10,726 bases of DNA from Poronia punctata (lineage: Eukaryota > Ascomycota > Sordariomycetes > Xylariales > Xylariaceae): assembly GCA_022579005.1 (NCBI GenBank), contig MU402018.1, forward strand, positions 1 to 10,726, read 5' to 3'. The notes below the pieces were generated by a model. It was not told where the DNA came from, did not search any database, and was given only the letters and a program-made list of their open reading frames with translations. The position numbers were made by a program, and so were the translations under genes. Positions 1-8,389 of the stretch are shown one piece after another (position 1 is the stretch's first letter; each line of letters begins with the position of its first letter).

Positions 1-3000
1 TTAAATAAAAAACGCTTAAAATTTATTTTTTAAAAAATATAGTAAAAAAAAATATTTAGTTTTTAGCTTAGCATATTAGTTAAATATAATAAATACAAAT
101 AGCTTTTAAAAAATAAAATAATAGCAGGCATTTAATTAATTTTAAGTAATAAACCTAATATTTTGTTTAAAAATACTTTTAGCTAGGTTATAAGCATAAG
201 TTAAAACTTTAAGCTTTAACGTATAGGTTACTACTTTAAAAAGCTATTAAAAATAAAATATAAAAAAAAGATTAATATAAAGCTTTTTATTATAAGAGAA
301 CATATTAGTAGTAATTATTAAATACTTATTATTATTAACCTTTATACCTTAAAAGCTTATATATTTAATTTTTTAAAAAAGGTTTTTTTTAAAAAACATA
401 AAAAAATAATATGCTTGCTAATAAAAGCCTAGCTAAGCAATACATATAAAATACTTTATAAATATTTTTTTTTTTTAATTAATTTAATAACTAGTTATAT
501 AAGTACTTTTACTTAGCAATACTAATTATTTTATAAAGTGCTTTATAAAAAGTAATTAATATATAGTATAGTAGTATAGCAAGCAAAGATTTATTAATAC
601 TTATTTTAGCAGTTTTATAAATAGCAACTTAATATAAAATTTTTATAAACTAAAAAAAGCTTATTTAAAAGTTTTAAATTAAAATAAAGCTTATTAACTA
701 CTTGCTAAAAGCTTTAAAGTTTAAAGTTTAAATTTTTATTTTAAACAATATAAACTAAAACCTTTTATAATATATACTTAAAAAAATTTACATTTTATAA
801 CTATATTAAAAAAGCTTTGTTTTTTTATAAATAAAATAAACTTTTAATTTTAATATAAAAATACTATTACTAAAAAAAGCTTAATATTAACAGCTTTTAT
901 AGCTTAGCAAACTTTTATAATAGCAATAATAATTTATTATAATATTAATATAAGCTACTATAGTTAGTTAATACTAATTGTAAAATTAAATAAAAAAATA
1001 GTTATTAAATAATAAAGTAGTAATTACTTTAGCATACTTTATAAAAAACTATTATTTTACTACTTATTTTAAGCTTTTTATAATAATAGTAAAACTTATA
1101 TAAAAAGTATACTTATTAAAAGTATAATAATAAAGCAAAGTTATTTAAAATTGCTAATAAAAGTAAAATATATACTAATAATAGCTTTAATTTTTATACT
1201 AAAAGTTTATAAATAAGTATATTAGTATAGTTTAATAGTTAATTATAAAAATTAAGTAGCTTATATTTTTAATAGCTTAATAATAATAAATAAAAGTATA
1301 TAGCAAATTTTTAAAATGCTAACTATGCTATACTAAAATATATTTAATATAATGCTTTTTTTTAAAAAAGTTAAAGTTTTTTTTTTTTAATTTAGCAAAA
1401 AAGTTAAAAATATAAAATGCTTAATATTTTTTATATAGTTTTTTTATTTAAATAGCTAAACTAACTAGCTTTATTAACTTTAAGTATGCTTAGCAACTAT
1501 TAGTAATATAATATTTAAACTTTTTTAAATATGCTAAAATAAATAGTAAGAATTTATTAAACTAATATAAAAAATAAGTAAAGCTAAAATTAAAACAAGG
1601 CCTTTTAAGCTTAAATATTAAGCTTAATAATATTAAAACTAAGCAAACTTTAGTTATAAAGCACTTTTAAGCCTTTATTTAATTAGCAAACTAATATAAG
1701 GTTTTTACTGCTATTATTAAAAAAAGCAAAGTTTATAAGCTTTTTATTTAATTTGCTTATAAAAATAATTACATTAAAAAAAAAGCTTTTTATTAATAGC
1801 TTATATAATATTATATTACTTTTTTTAATTTTTAATATAAAAAAAGCACGCTATTATAAGTTATATTATAAGCTTTATAGTGCTTTAGTAAAAGTTAAAA
1901 AATATAAACTAAAATTAACTTTTTAAAACATTATATTTTTATAAGTTAAGCAAAGCTTATTAAAAGTGTTTACTATATAATTAAATCTTAATTAAGCTAA
2001 TACTTTTTATTATAAAGTTAATAAAACTTTTACTTAGTATATAAGCTAACTTTAATTTATTTATTTTAGTAATTAAAAAAGCTAAGCATAATACTATATA
2101 AATATAAAAGCACTTAAAGCAGCTATAACTAAAAAAAAAGCTAAATAACTTAATTATATAACTACTAAAAAGCTTTAATAGTTATATTAAAAATAGCATA
2201 CTAAACTTTTAATAGTACTAAATAATTAAAAATAGCTAATAAAACAATTTAAGCCTTATATTAATTAAAAGCAGCTATATATATCTTTTTATTTTTATTT
2301 TTTATATTAATTTATTTAGCTTTAAAGTGCTAAAAACAGCAACCTTTTTAGCTAAAAAAGATTATAATATAATTAGTATATATATTTATTATGCTTTACG
2401 TTATAAGGTAGCTATAAAACTAAACAAAACTAGCTTGTTTTTTATTTTTATATATATAGCTATTATTTTGCGTTACTTTTTAAACAAAAATACCTAGCTA
2501 TTTATTATATATATAATATACTAAGTTATGCTTTTTAAAATACTTTTATAAGGTAGTAATTAATACAAAGCCCTTAAAACCTAGTTAATGCGTTTACTTT
2601 AGCTAGACCTCTTTTAGTATAAAGTTAAAAAGATCTTTAAAAATCTTTAATTTTATTACAATATAACTAGCAATTTACTTTTTATAAATAATACTATTAA
2701 TTAAAAAAGCTTATAAGCTTATATTATAAGCTTTTTTAAAAAACATATTAGCTAGTAAGCTAATAAATAAAATATAGTTATTACTTTTATTATTAAAGAA
2801 AAGCTTTTTACGCTAGCCTAAGCTATTAATAACTAGATTTATTAGTTAGCTTAGTTATAAGCTTAGTATTAATTTAAAAACTAAATATATTATTATTTAC
2901 TATAATAACTAATATATAATTAGTTTAGTTAATAAAAGTATTACTATACTAAAAATAAAATTATAGTGTATTAATATATATAATTACTAGTTATAATAAG

Positions 3001-3282
3001 AAGTGATTAATAAAACACTTTGTTTATATACTTATAAATTTTATAATAGTAAATAGTTTTATAAAGTTATTATTATATAATAAATAGTTAAGCTTTTTAT
3101 ACTAAGTTAACCTAATTAATATAAAAATAAATATAGCTTAAAAAAAACTTTAACTAGTAATTATAAAAATATAAAAAAGTATAAAAATTAATAAAATAAC
3201 TAAAAATACTAAAAATACTACGTCTAAAATTATTAAGCTTTATATATTATTATTTAAAAGCTTTATTTTTAGCTATTAAATA
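1..3282. repeat. Gene-free AT-rich arm, RIP-like
   Basis: The stretch is extremely AT-rich (5 G/C in the first 60 bases). Stop codons occur in every frame at short intervals and no frame reaches even 60 codons. Most surviving cytosines sit in GCT, ACT or GCAA contexts; CpG is very rare and CpA is low, while TpA is everywhere. In filamentous ascomycetes this composition is the known result of repeat-induced point mutation acting on transposons, so the arm is inferred to be one or several old mobile elements. I could not recover any transposase or reverse transcriptase motif. Slightly less eroded patches occur near 2390-2640. No RNA gene or promoter could be supported. Confidence 0.72.
2701..2739. 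repeat. Perfect 16-bp inverted repeat, 7-nt spacer
   Basis: Bases 2701-2716 are the exact reverse complement of 2724-2739, separated by 7 bases. The arm carries GCTTATAA next to a run of A/T. The whole is AT-rich, so chance palindromes are common around it, but a perfect 16-bp arm is longer than the others noticed. It could be a remnant of a transposon end or a simple cruciform-forming site. No function can be assigned. Confidence 0.5.
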
Positions 3283-3329
3283 GCTTAATAAGTTAGTTTA
3301 TTTTAAAACATATTTTTAAACAAAAATGT

Positions 3330-3518
3330 AATTAATATAATATATATATAGTAAAAAATATATAGCTAAAGTAAAGACTACATTAAAAAAGGTTTTTTTA
3401 TAAAAGGTTTTATTTTATTTATTTAATATAAGAAAACTTTATAGTAAAAAAACCATTTCTTTTATATATTATATAATATAATTATATATTTTAACCTATA
3501 TTGCCAGGTTTTAATAAT
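3330..3518 (+). repeat. Left inverted arm of the eroded element
   Basis: This arm matches the reverse complement of 3862-4050 and also matches 6680-6873 in the same orientation. Shared landmarks are the opening AATTAATATAAT, a run of TATATTATATAATATAATTA, and the closing GTTTTAATAAT. This copy keeps GCCAGG at about 3503-3508 where the copy near 6857-6862 reads GCTAAG, a pair of transitions of the RIP kind. Similarity stops abruptly after 3518. Confidence 0.6.
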
Positions 3519-3861
3519 AGCCTATATAGTTAAAATTATAAACCTAAATAGTAAGTTTTAAAATTTTAAAAAGTAACGCTATAAACAGTGCTAAAAATTA
3601 AGTAATAAGTATATAAAATTTACTTCTTTGCTACTAGGTAATACTAGCTACTATTAGCTAAATAGATGCTTTAATAATAATTTATAATTATAAGCTAAAA
3701 AACTTTATTTTTAAAATTAATATATTTTTATAGTTTAAAAAGTAAGCTTTTATTATAAACTTTTTATTTTAAATTAAAAAGCTTTTAAATTTAATGTTTT
3801 AATAGCTAAATTGCTATATTTATTATATTTTGATAATAATAGTAAATAAATATAACTTTTA

Positions 3862-4050
3862 ATTATTAAAACTTAATAATCTAGCTAAAAGTATATAATT
3901 ATATTATATAATATATTTTAAAAATTAGTTTTTTTATTATAAAGTCTTTTATACTAAATAAGTAAAAAAAAGGCTTTTATAAAAACACGTTTTTTATAGT
4001 AGTCCTTATTTTAGCTATATCCCTTTTATTATATAGGCATTATATTAATT
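3862..4050 (-). repeat. Right inverted arm of the eroded element
   Basis: The reverse complement of this stretch aligns to 3330-3518 and even better to 6680-6873. Unlike the left arm, its similarity to the copy at 6625-7066 runs on at both ends, inward to about 3691 and outward to about 4101. It retains GGCATTATATTAAT near its outer end, the exact inverse of ATTAATATAATGCC at 6681-6694. Its outer edge lies only a few hundred bases from the SEC22 gene. Confidence 0.6.
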
Positions 4051-4101
4051 CTAGTTTTCTTATAACCTATTAGTTTTAACAGTAACTAGTCTTTGCAGGT
4101 T

Positions 4102-4511
4102 TTAAGTGTGTTTAAAATGGTTGTCTAAATAGGGATACCTGTTGACATTTATGCTCGTTAAACATCAAGATCTTCTCAAGTGACGACACGTCTTTACGTA
4201 CATCAACCAATTCGAGCAACACCGCGGCCAACAGCGAGCGTAATTAGCATCTCAATTCGAAGCACTTCAAAGCTGGGTGAGAAACTAAAATCACTTTTGC
4301 CGGCATCCCAAATCCTTGGACCTCAGCAAGTGCCAACAGTCATATCGATGACATCGTTGAGATTTGAAGACACATTTGCTTAAAGTGATTGTTTGGCTGA
4401 GCTATTTATCACTAAGACAGCCATCCGCATAACCTCCCGAGCAGACATAAGTTGTGGGGTCACCTTGCTGCGGCCCGGCAAGGACATTTCATATAATTGG
4501 AAAGGTCCAAA
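4102..4511 (+). promoter_or_regulatory. SEC22 upstream region and 5' leader
   Basis: Composition changes from AT-rich to balanced between about 4060 and 4160, and the stretch up to the SEC22 start has no recognisable gene. It most likely holds the promoter and 5' untranslated region. A CCAAT pentamer lies at 4207-4211, about 300 bases before the start codon; in filamentous fungi this is the core site of the HapB/C/E (CCAAT-binding) complex, but a pentamer alone is weak evidence. A 10-codon upstream frame begins at 4151 and stops at 4181-4183; whether it is transcribed is unknown. ATATAA at 4491-4496 is too close to the start codon to serve as a TATA box. Confidence 0.5.
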
Positions 4512-5388
4512 ATGATAAGGTCAACGCAAATCGCTCGACTGGGTGACGGTATGTCTTCCATCTGTTGCCATGCTGGCGTCACACCGTCACGTCAGCGAGC
4601 GAACAATACGAGGCATGAATGATGTGCAGCTAATGAGACATCCTCTCCAGGCTTGATGCTGTGCGCATCAGTCGATGACGAGCAAAACGAATCCGCATTG
4701 GCCGAAGTCAAGTCACAGATCAAGTTAATCTTACGGCGGCTCAACCGCAACTCAGAGCAACAAGCCAGCATCGAGAGCGGCCACTACACCCTACAGTAGG
4801 CATCTCCAGCTTTGCCAAGCGTATCCTTTTCGACACATGAATGGCTACTTGGCATTATTACTTGCTGGAAGAGAAAGAGGAAGCGTGCAATATGATTATG
4901 ACTAACACGACTCTCACAGTTATTTAATCGCCAGTGAGATCGTATACGTCTGCATCTGCGAGCGTTCGTATCCCCGCAAACTCGCCTTCACATATCTTTC
5001 GGACCTATCAGCCGAATTCTCCAATTCATACTCGCAGAGCCAACTGCATAGCCCATCGCTACGCCCATATGCCTTCATGGAGTTCGACACTTTCATCAAC
5101 CGGACCAAGGCCACGTACGCAGACGCGCGCGCGACGCAGAACCTCGACAAATTAAACGACGAACTGCGTGATGTCACCAAGGTCATGACCAAGAACATCG
5201 AAGACCTACTATATAGGGGTGATAGCCTGGAGCGTATGGGCGAGATGAGCTCGAGGCTTAGAGACGACAGCAAAAAGTATCGCAAGGCGGCCGTCAAAAT
5301 CAATTGGGACCTGCTTGTCAAGCAGTACGCGCCCATAGGCGTATTCGGCCTTATCGTCATCTTCTTCATATGGTTCCGCTTCTTCTGA
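4512..5388 (+). CDS. SEC22: Sec22 R-SNARE, three exons, complete
   Basis: Exons 4512-4548, 4651-4795 and 4920-5388 join to 651 nt, encoding 216 residues, the usual length for fungal Sec22. Sec22 is a tail-anchored vesicle SNARE of ER-Golgi traffic. It pairs with Sed5, Bos1 and Bet1 for forward fusion and with Ufe1, Sec20 and Use1 for return to the ER. The N-terminal longin domain spans about residues 1-120 (start MIRSTQIARLGDG, then CASVDDEQ and LILRRLNRNS). The SNARE helix spans about 131-190, with the zero-layer arginine R160 in LLYRGDSL. N153-I154-E155 is the NIE segment that in mammalian Sec22b helps fold against the longin domain and bind Sec23/Sec24. A hydrophobic anchor (about 198-216, ending WFRFF) closes the protein. 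The start is fixed by an in-frame TAA at 4494-4496 and by A at -3. No stop or frameshift is present although mutated repeats flank the gene. M114 at 5077 is internal, not a start. Confidence 0.96.
4549..4650 (+). other. SEC22 intron 1 (102 nt, phase 1)
   Basis: The donor is GTATGT directly after the first base of codon 13 (Gly), and the acceptor is CTCTCCAG at 4643-4650. A branch-like CTAAT lies at 4630-4634, 16 bases before the acceptor. Removing it restores the expected Sec22 reading GDG-LMLCASVDDE. An octamer TCACGTCA at 4587-4594 lies inside the intron. Confidence 0.93.
4796..4919 (+). other. SEC22 intron 2 (124 nt, phase 2)
   Basis: The donor is GTAGGC, a weaker version of the fungal GTAAGT/GTATGT consensus, placed after CA of codon 61. 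The acceptor is CTCTCACAG at 4911-4919 and a near-perfect branch site GACTAAC lies at 4900-4906. Splicing joins CA to T, making His61 and the longin-domain reading YTL-H-YLIASE. Reading through instead would give an immediate in-frame TAG-free but non-homologous stretch, so the splice is preferred on homology. Confidence 0.92.
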
Positions 5389-5994
5389 GATCTTGGATCC
5401 TTGCGCATGTGGAGCGGGCTACGGATTACGATTAGACTGGTAAAATGTATTGAATTAAATCCAAACGTTGCACGGCTTCTGGCCTTCACACGAAGGCCGC
5501 CCAGCAGGATAAATGCTCCAATCCCCTCTAATATCAACTCGCACCATCGAAATATGCACCACCGCAATTACGGCCAAATTACAAGACGCTACCTACACCC
5601 AAGAAGGCAAGCGCACCACACGTTACGGCGTCGAAGCGTGGAGTCTATGCCGAGCCAGGGGCAGAGCCACTCTGTCGCCCTTTACTTGAGTCGCGCTTGT
5701 AGCTTTATGCCAATGACATGGATAACTATATTCGTAGCTGGAGGCTCCAAGTCGGCTATACGCGGATCAAACCGCTTTTGTCCCCTTAAGTCCCAAGGCC
5801 ACAACGCATATATGCTGGACAATAGTATTCTCAGATAGATTTTGCCGTGAGAAAGCTGGGCAAACAAGCAGGACTTGATAATGGGATGTCATGTCCTATG
5901 CTACGGTGCGCCAGAGGGGGCCCCCACAAAGCAGCACACAAGTGGCTACATAAGCCCACACCTGGTAGACTGGCACGCGGTGGAAGAAATAAAC
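5389..5994. other. Balanced-composition region downstream of SEC22
   Basis: The start should contain the SEC22 3' untranslated region. No protein family is recognised. One 58-codon plus-strand frame, 5513-5689, has a stretch (residues 18-43, reading AKLQDATYTQEGKRTTRYGV in its middle) with ordinary codon use and protein-like composition, but the last 15 residues look random and no convincing splice to a second exon was found. Longer open frames here on both strands (plus 5401-5838 and minus 5682-5867) are rich in His, Arg and Ser or lack any recognisable motif and look like chance. The stretch may hold a decayed gene end, untranslated sequence or unidentified repeat. Confidence 0.35.
5916..5925. 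repeat. GGGGGCCCCC palindrome
   Basis: Five G followed by five C form a perfect 10-bp palindrome, the most GC-rich run in the window. It lies about 70 bases before the octamer array. No binding factor is assigned. Confidence 0.4.
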
Positions 5995-6034
5995 CTACCG
6001 CCCTACCGCCCTAGCGCCCTACCGCCCTACCGCT
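5995..6034 (+). repeat. Tandem octamer array, five copies
   Basis: Five head-to-tail copies of CTACCGCC fill exactly 40 bases. Copies 1, 2 and 4 are identical, copy 3 reads CTAGCGCC and copy 5 reads CTACCGCT. It is followed by AACGTTAACC. The array marks the right edge of the balanced island, beyond which the sequence decays into AT-rich DNA. Short tandem arrays of this sort can arise by slippage or lie at the 3' end of some non-LTR retrotransposons; the sequence does not decide between them. Confidence 0.85.
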
Positions 6035-6613
6035 AACGTTAACCAGCAAATACCAGGTCCGATTCCTGATGCACCATGTTCTGGTATCCGGACTGCGATT
6101 TAAACCTGATTAGGTAACCTACAAGCCACCTTGCCTAATTCAACCGCTTTCTAGCCTGTTTTGCATTAGTGACATAAACATATAGTCAATCTTTAGCTGT
6201 AATGTACTGTAGCCTTATAGCAAAAAATAGACCTAGTTAAGTAGCTGCGGCGCTAAGACCTACTTAAAATAAGCTTAGCAACCTTAATATATAGACAAAT
6301 TTATATAAGTTATATAAATCTAGCTTAAATAAATTAAAGTGCATAATTAAGCAAATATATAAGCTTAAAATGCTATATAATTATGTTTTTATATTTAAAA
6401 GCAGCTATATTTATTATAAGATAGCCTGTTTTACTTAGCGCAAGTTATAATTTAACTAAATATATTTAATATACTTTTAACTATAGTACTATAGCTATAT
6501 AAATATAAAGTAGCTTTAGTTAAATATTTATAAACTATTAGCCTTACTATAAAATCTCTTAGCCTTTAAAAGTATATACTACATTTTAGCTAAGATAAAT
6601 TTAGCTAATTAAA
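6035..6613. other. Transition zone back to AT-rich DNA
   Basis: No gene is visible. Composition is balanced to about 6180 and then falls over roughly 100 bases to the AT-rich level. ATACCAG at 6050-6056 and CTGGTAT at 6081-6087 are inverted copies that could form a 7-bp stem with a 24-nt loop. Inside this loop edge, GGTCCGATTCC at 6056-6066 differs at one base from the RNA polymerase III B-box, but no cloverleaf surrounds it. The part after about 6260 resembles the AT-rich arms. Confidence 0.4.
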
Positions 6614-6644
6614 GCTAAGGCTAGCTAAGGCTAGCTAGGCTAAG
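6614..6644 (+). repeat. Short tandem repeat, 10-bp unit
   Basis: GCTAAGGCTA occurs twice exactly at 6614-6623 and 6624-6633, followed by a shortened third unit GCTAGGCTAAG. The array lies right at the outer edge of the second repeat copy. It is less eroded than the sequence around it, which suggests it arose late or escaped mutation because of its short length. Confidence 0.65.
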
Positions 6645-7066
6645 TATTTATTAGATTTAATAAGTTATAAAAAAACTATAATTAATATAATGCCTATATA
6701 GTAAAAATAATATAGCTATAATAAAAACTACTATAAAGAAAAAAGTCCTTTTATAAAGGGTTTCTTTTTACCTATTTAGTATAAAAAAACTTTATAATAA
6801 AAAGAAAATACTTTTTTTATATATTATATAATATAATTATATATTATAAGCTATATTGCTAAGTTTTAATAATTAAAAGTTTTATTTACTTACTATTATT
6901 ATTAAAGCATAATAAATATAGTAATTTAGCTATTATAGCAATAAGATTAAAGGTTACTTTAGGTTTTTTAGAAAATTTCTATATTTAAAATAAAAAGTTT
7001 AAAGCAAAAGCATATTTTTTTAACTTATAAAAGTATATTAATTTTATAAATAAGGCTTTTTAGCTA
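6625..7066 (+). mobile_element. Second copy of the eroded repeat, inverted relative to 3691-4101
   Basis: The core 6680-6873 matches 3330-3518 directly and 3862-4050 in inverse. Similarity to the inverse of the left copy continues outward to about 6625 and inward to about 7066, far beyond what is shared with 3330-3518. Where this copy and the gene-proximal left copy differ between about 4060 and 4101, this one mostly carries the T or A. It has no open frame. The far end of this element was not found in the following sequence, so it is either longer than the left one or truncated. Confidence 0.55.
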
Positions 7067-8350
7067 AAAGCCTAATATAACTTAATATAGGCAAATTTAA
7101 AAAGTATTTTTAAACCTAATATAAATAAAAATTAATAATAAAATAGCAAAAAAATCTACTTAGTTTTTAATAAACGCTATATATATATATTATATTATAA
7201 GCAAAAATATATAGCAATTTAAAGCTAAAACGCTAGCAAATTAATTTATTTTAAAAAGTTTATATAAAGTAAAATATTAAAGCAAATTATAAAATATAAG
7301 TATATTTAACTATTTAATAGTTAGAAAAGCGCAATTAAAAGCATATTTATACTTAAATTTAAAAGTGAATATAATATAAAAACTAAGCAAAGTTTATATT
7401 AAATTTAGTAGTAGCAATATTATTAAAAATATTAGCATAATTTAAATATAAAACCTTTTTAAAATAACTATATATTATATTTTAAATATGCTTACCTTTT
7501 TTTTATTTTTACTATATAATACTAATTATATTAGTACTTATTATAATAATACTAAAAATATTATTATTTAAAGCAATAGCAATATAATATTAATTATTTA
7601 TAAATTAAAACATTTATTTTTTAATATATACTTTAATAAAATAATTATATATTTTACTAAAACTAAATTATGCTAGCTTTATAAATAATTTAAGCACTTT
7701 AAAATAGTAAAACTAAAGTAAATGTTAACTATTGCAAGTTATAAGGTTAATTATTTTATTATAAAAAAATTTAAAAATTTTGCTATTATTATTAAATATA
7801 TAACTTAGCATTGAAATGTTTTAAATTTACTTTTAAAAATAACTATAAATTTAAATATAAAGTTATTATTAACGTAGTTTAAATTAATAAAAAATAACTT
7901 TTTTACGTTATTTTTTTAGCTATATTATTTTAAGCTATAACTTTTATTTAAATAATAAAAGCATATAAAGTATAAAATGTACTTTATAAGTACTAAATTA
8001 ACATTTATTAAAAACTGTTTAATTATATAATATATAACTTTAATACTAACTTTGCTTTAAAAAAGTTTTAAACTAGTACTAAGATTATAAAAATTATATA
8101 TAAAAGAATATTTATTAAAGCATATTAAGCACTTAGTAAAATTAAACGTGCGTATGTTTTTTATGCTACGCTTTTAATATTACTAAAAAAGATTAGCTAC
8201 TAAAATAATAAAAGAATTAATTTTATAAATAGTAGTAAAAGCTTTTAATATTATTATAAAACTTAATAAACTTATATTTACTTTATTAGTATTTAATACT
8301 TATTTATAAATTAACTATAATTTATTACTATTACTTAAAATTATTTAGTA

Positions 8351-8389
8351 TATAAAAGCTATTTAAAAAGCTATAAAAGCTATTTAAAA
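8351..8389 (+). repeat. 18-bp direct repeat, period 21
   Basis: TATAAAAGCTATTTAAAA occurs exactly at 8351-8368 and 8372-8389. In AT-rich sequence an exact 18-bp repeat so close together suggests a small tandem duplication. No function is assigned. Confidence 0.55.

Larger units (their letters stand above)
3283..4101. mobile_element. Eroded foldback or TIR element
   Basis: Bases 3330-3518 read forward and 3862-4050 read in reverse complement are recognisably the same sequence, each 189 nt long. Both start at AATTAATATAAT and end at GTTTTAATAAT. Weaker similarity continues outside both arms, to about 3283 on the left (after an interruption) and about 4101 on the right. The interior of roughly 340 nt has no open frame. 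Such a layout fits a non-autonomous DNA transposon or a foldback element, or two copies of one repeat inserted in opposite directions. The element family is not recognised and no clear target-site duplication could be fixed, because the outer borders are blurred by mutation. Confidence 0.5.

Noticed and set aside
1..3282. Mitochondrial DNA as the source of the AT-rich arms
   Set aside because: No mitochondrial protein, rRNA or tRNA gene is visible, and the arms share repeats with each other on both sides of a nuclear spliced gene.
4180..4383. Open frame of 67 codons upstream of SEC22
   Set aside because: It begins with GTG, which is not a normal nuclear start in fungi; it has no recognisable motif and lies in the probable promoter and leader of SEC22.
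4934..5155. Plus-strand open frame of 73 codons
   Set aside because: It is a shifted reading of SEC22 exon 3, rich in Ser, Thr and Arg with no motif.
4920..5567. Minus-strand open frame of 215 codons
   Set aside because: It is antisense to SEC22 exon 3, whose sense frame has clear Sec22 homology; the antisense product shows no known domain.
5401..5838. Plus-strand open frame of 145 codons downstream of SEC22
   Set aside because: Composition is rich in His, Arg and Ser without any domain; another frame within it looks more protein-like, so it is probably chance.
5682..5867. Minus-strand open frame of 61 codons
   Set aside because: No family is recognised, there is no supporting context, and the length is within chance expectation for balanced sequence.
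6050..6087. Possible tRNA gene
   Set aside because: A T-arm-like segment is present, but no matching acceptor stem, D-arm or anticodon arm could be placed around it on either strand.
3283..7066. CRISPR array, prophage or bacterial defence system
   Set aside because: The repeats are irregular and mutated, the gene has introns, and no prokaryotic gene is present.
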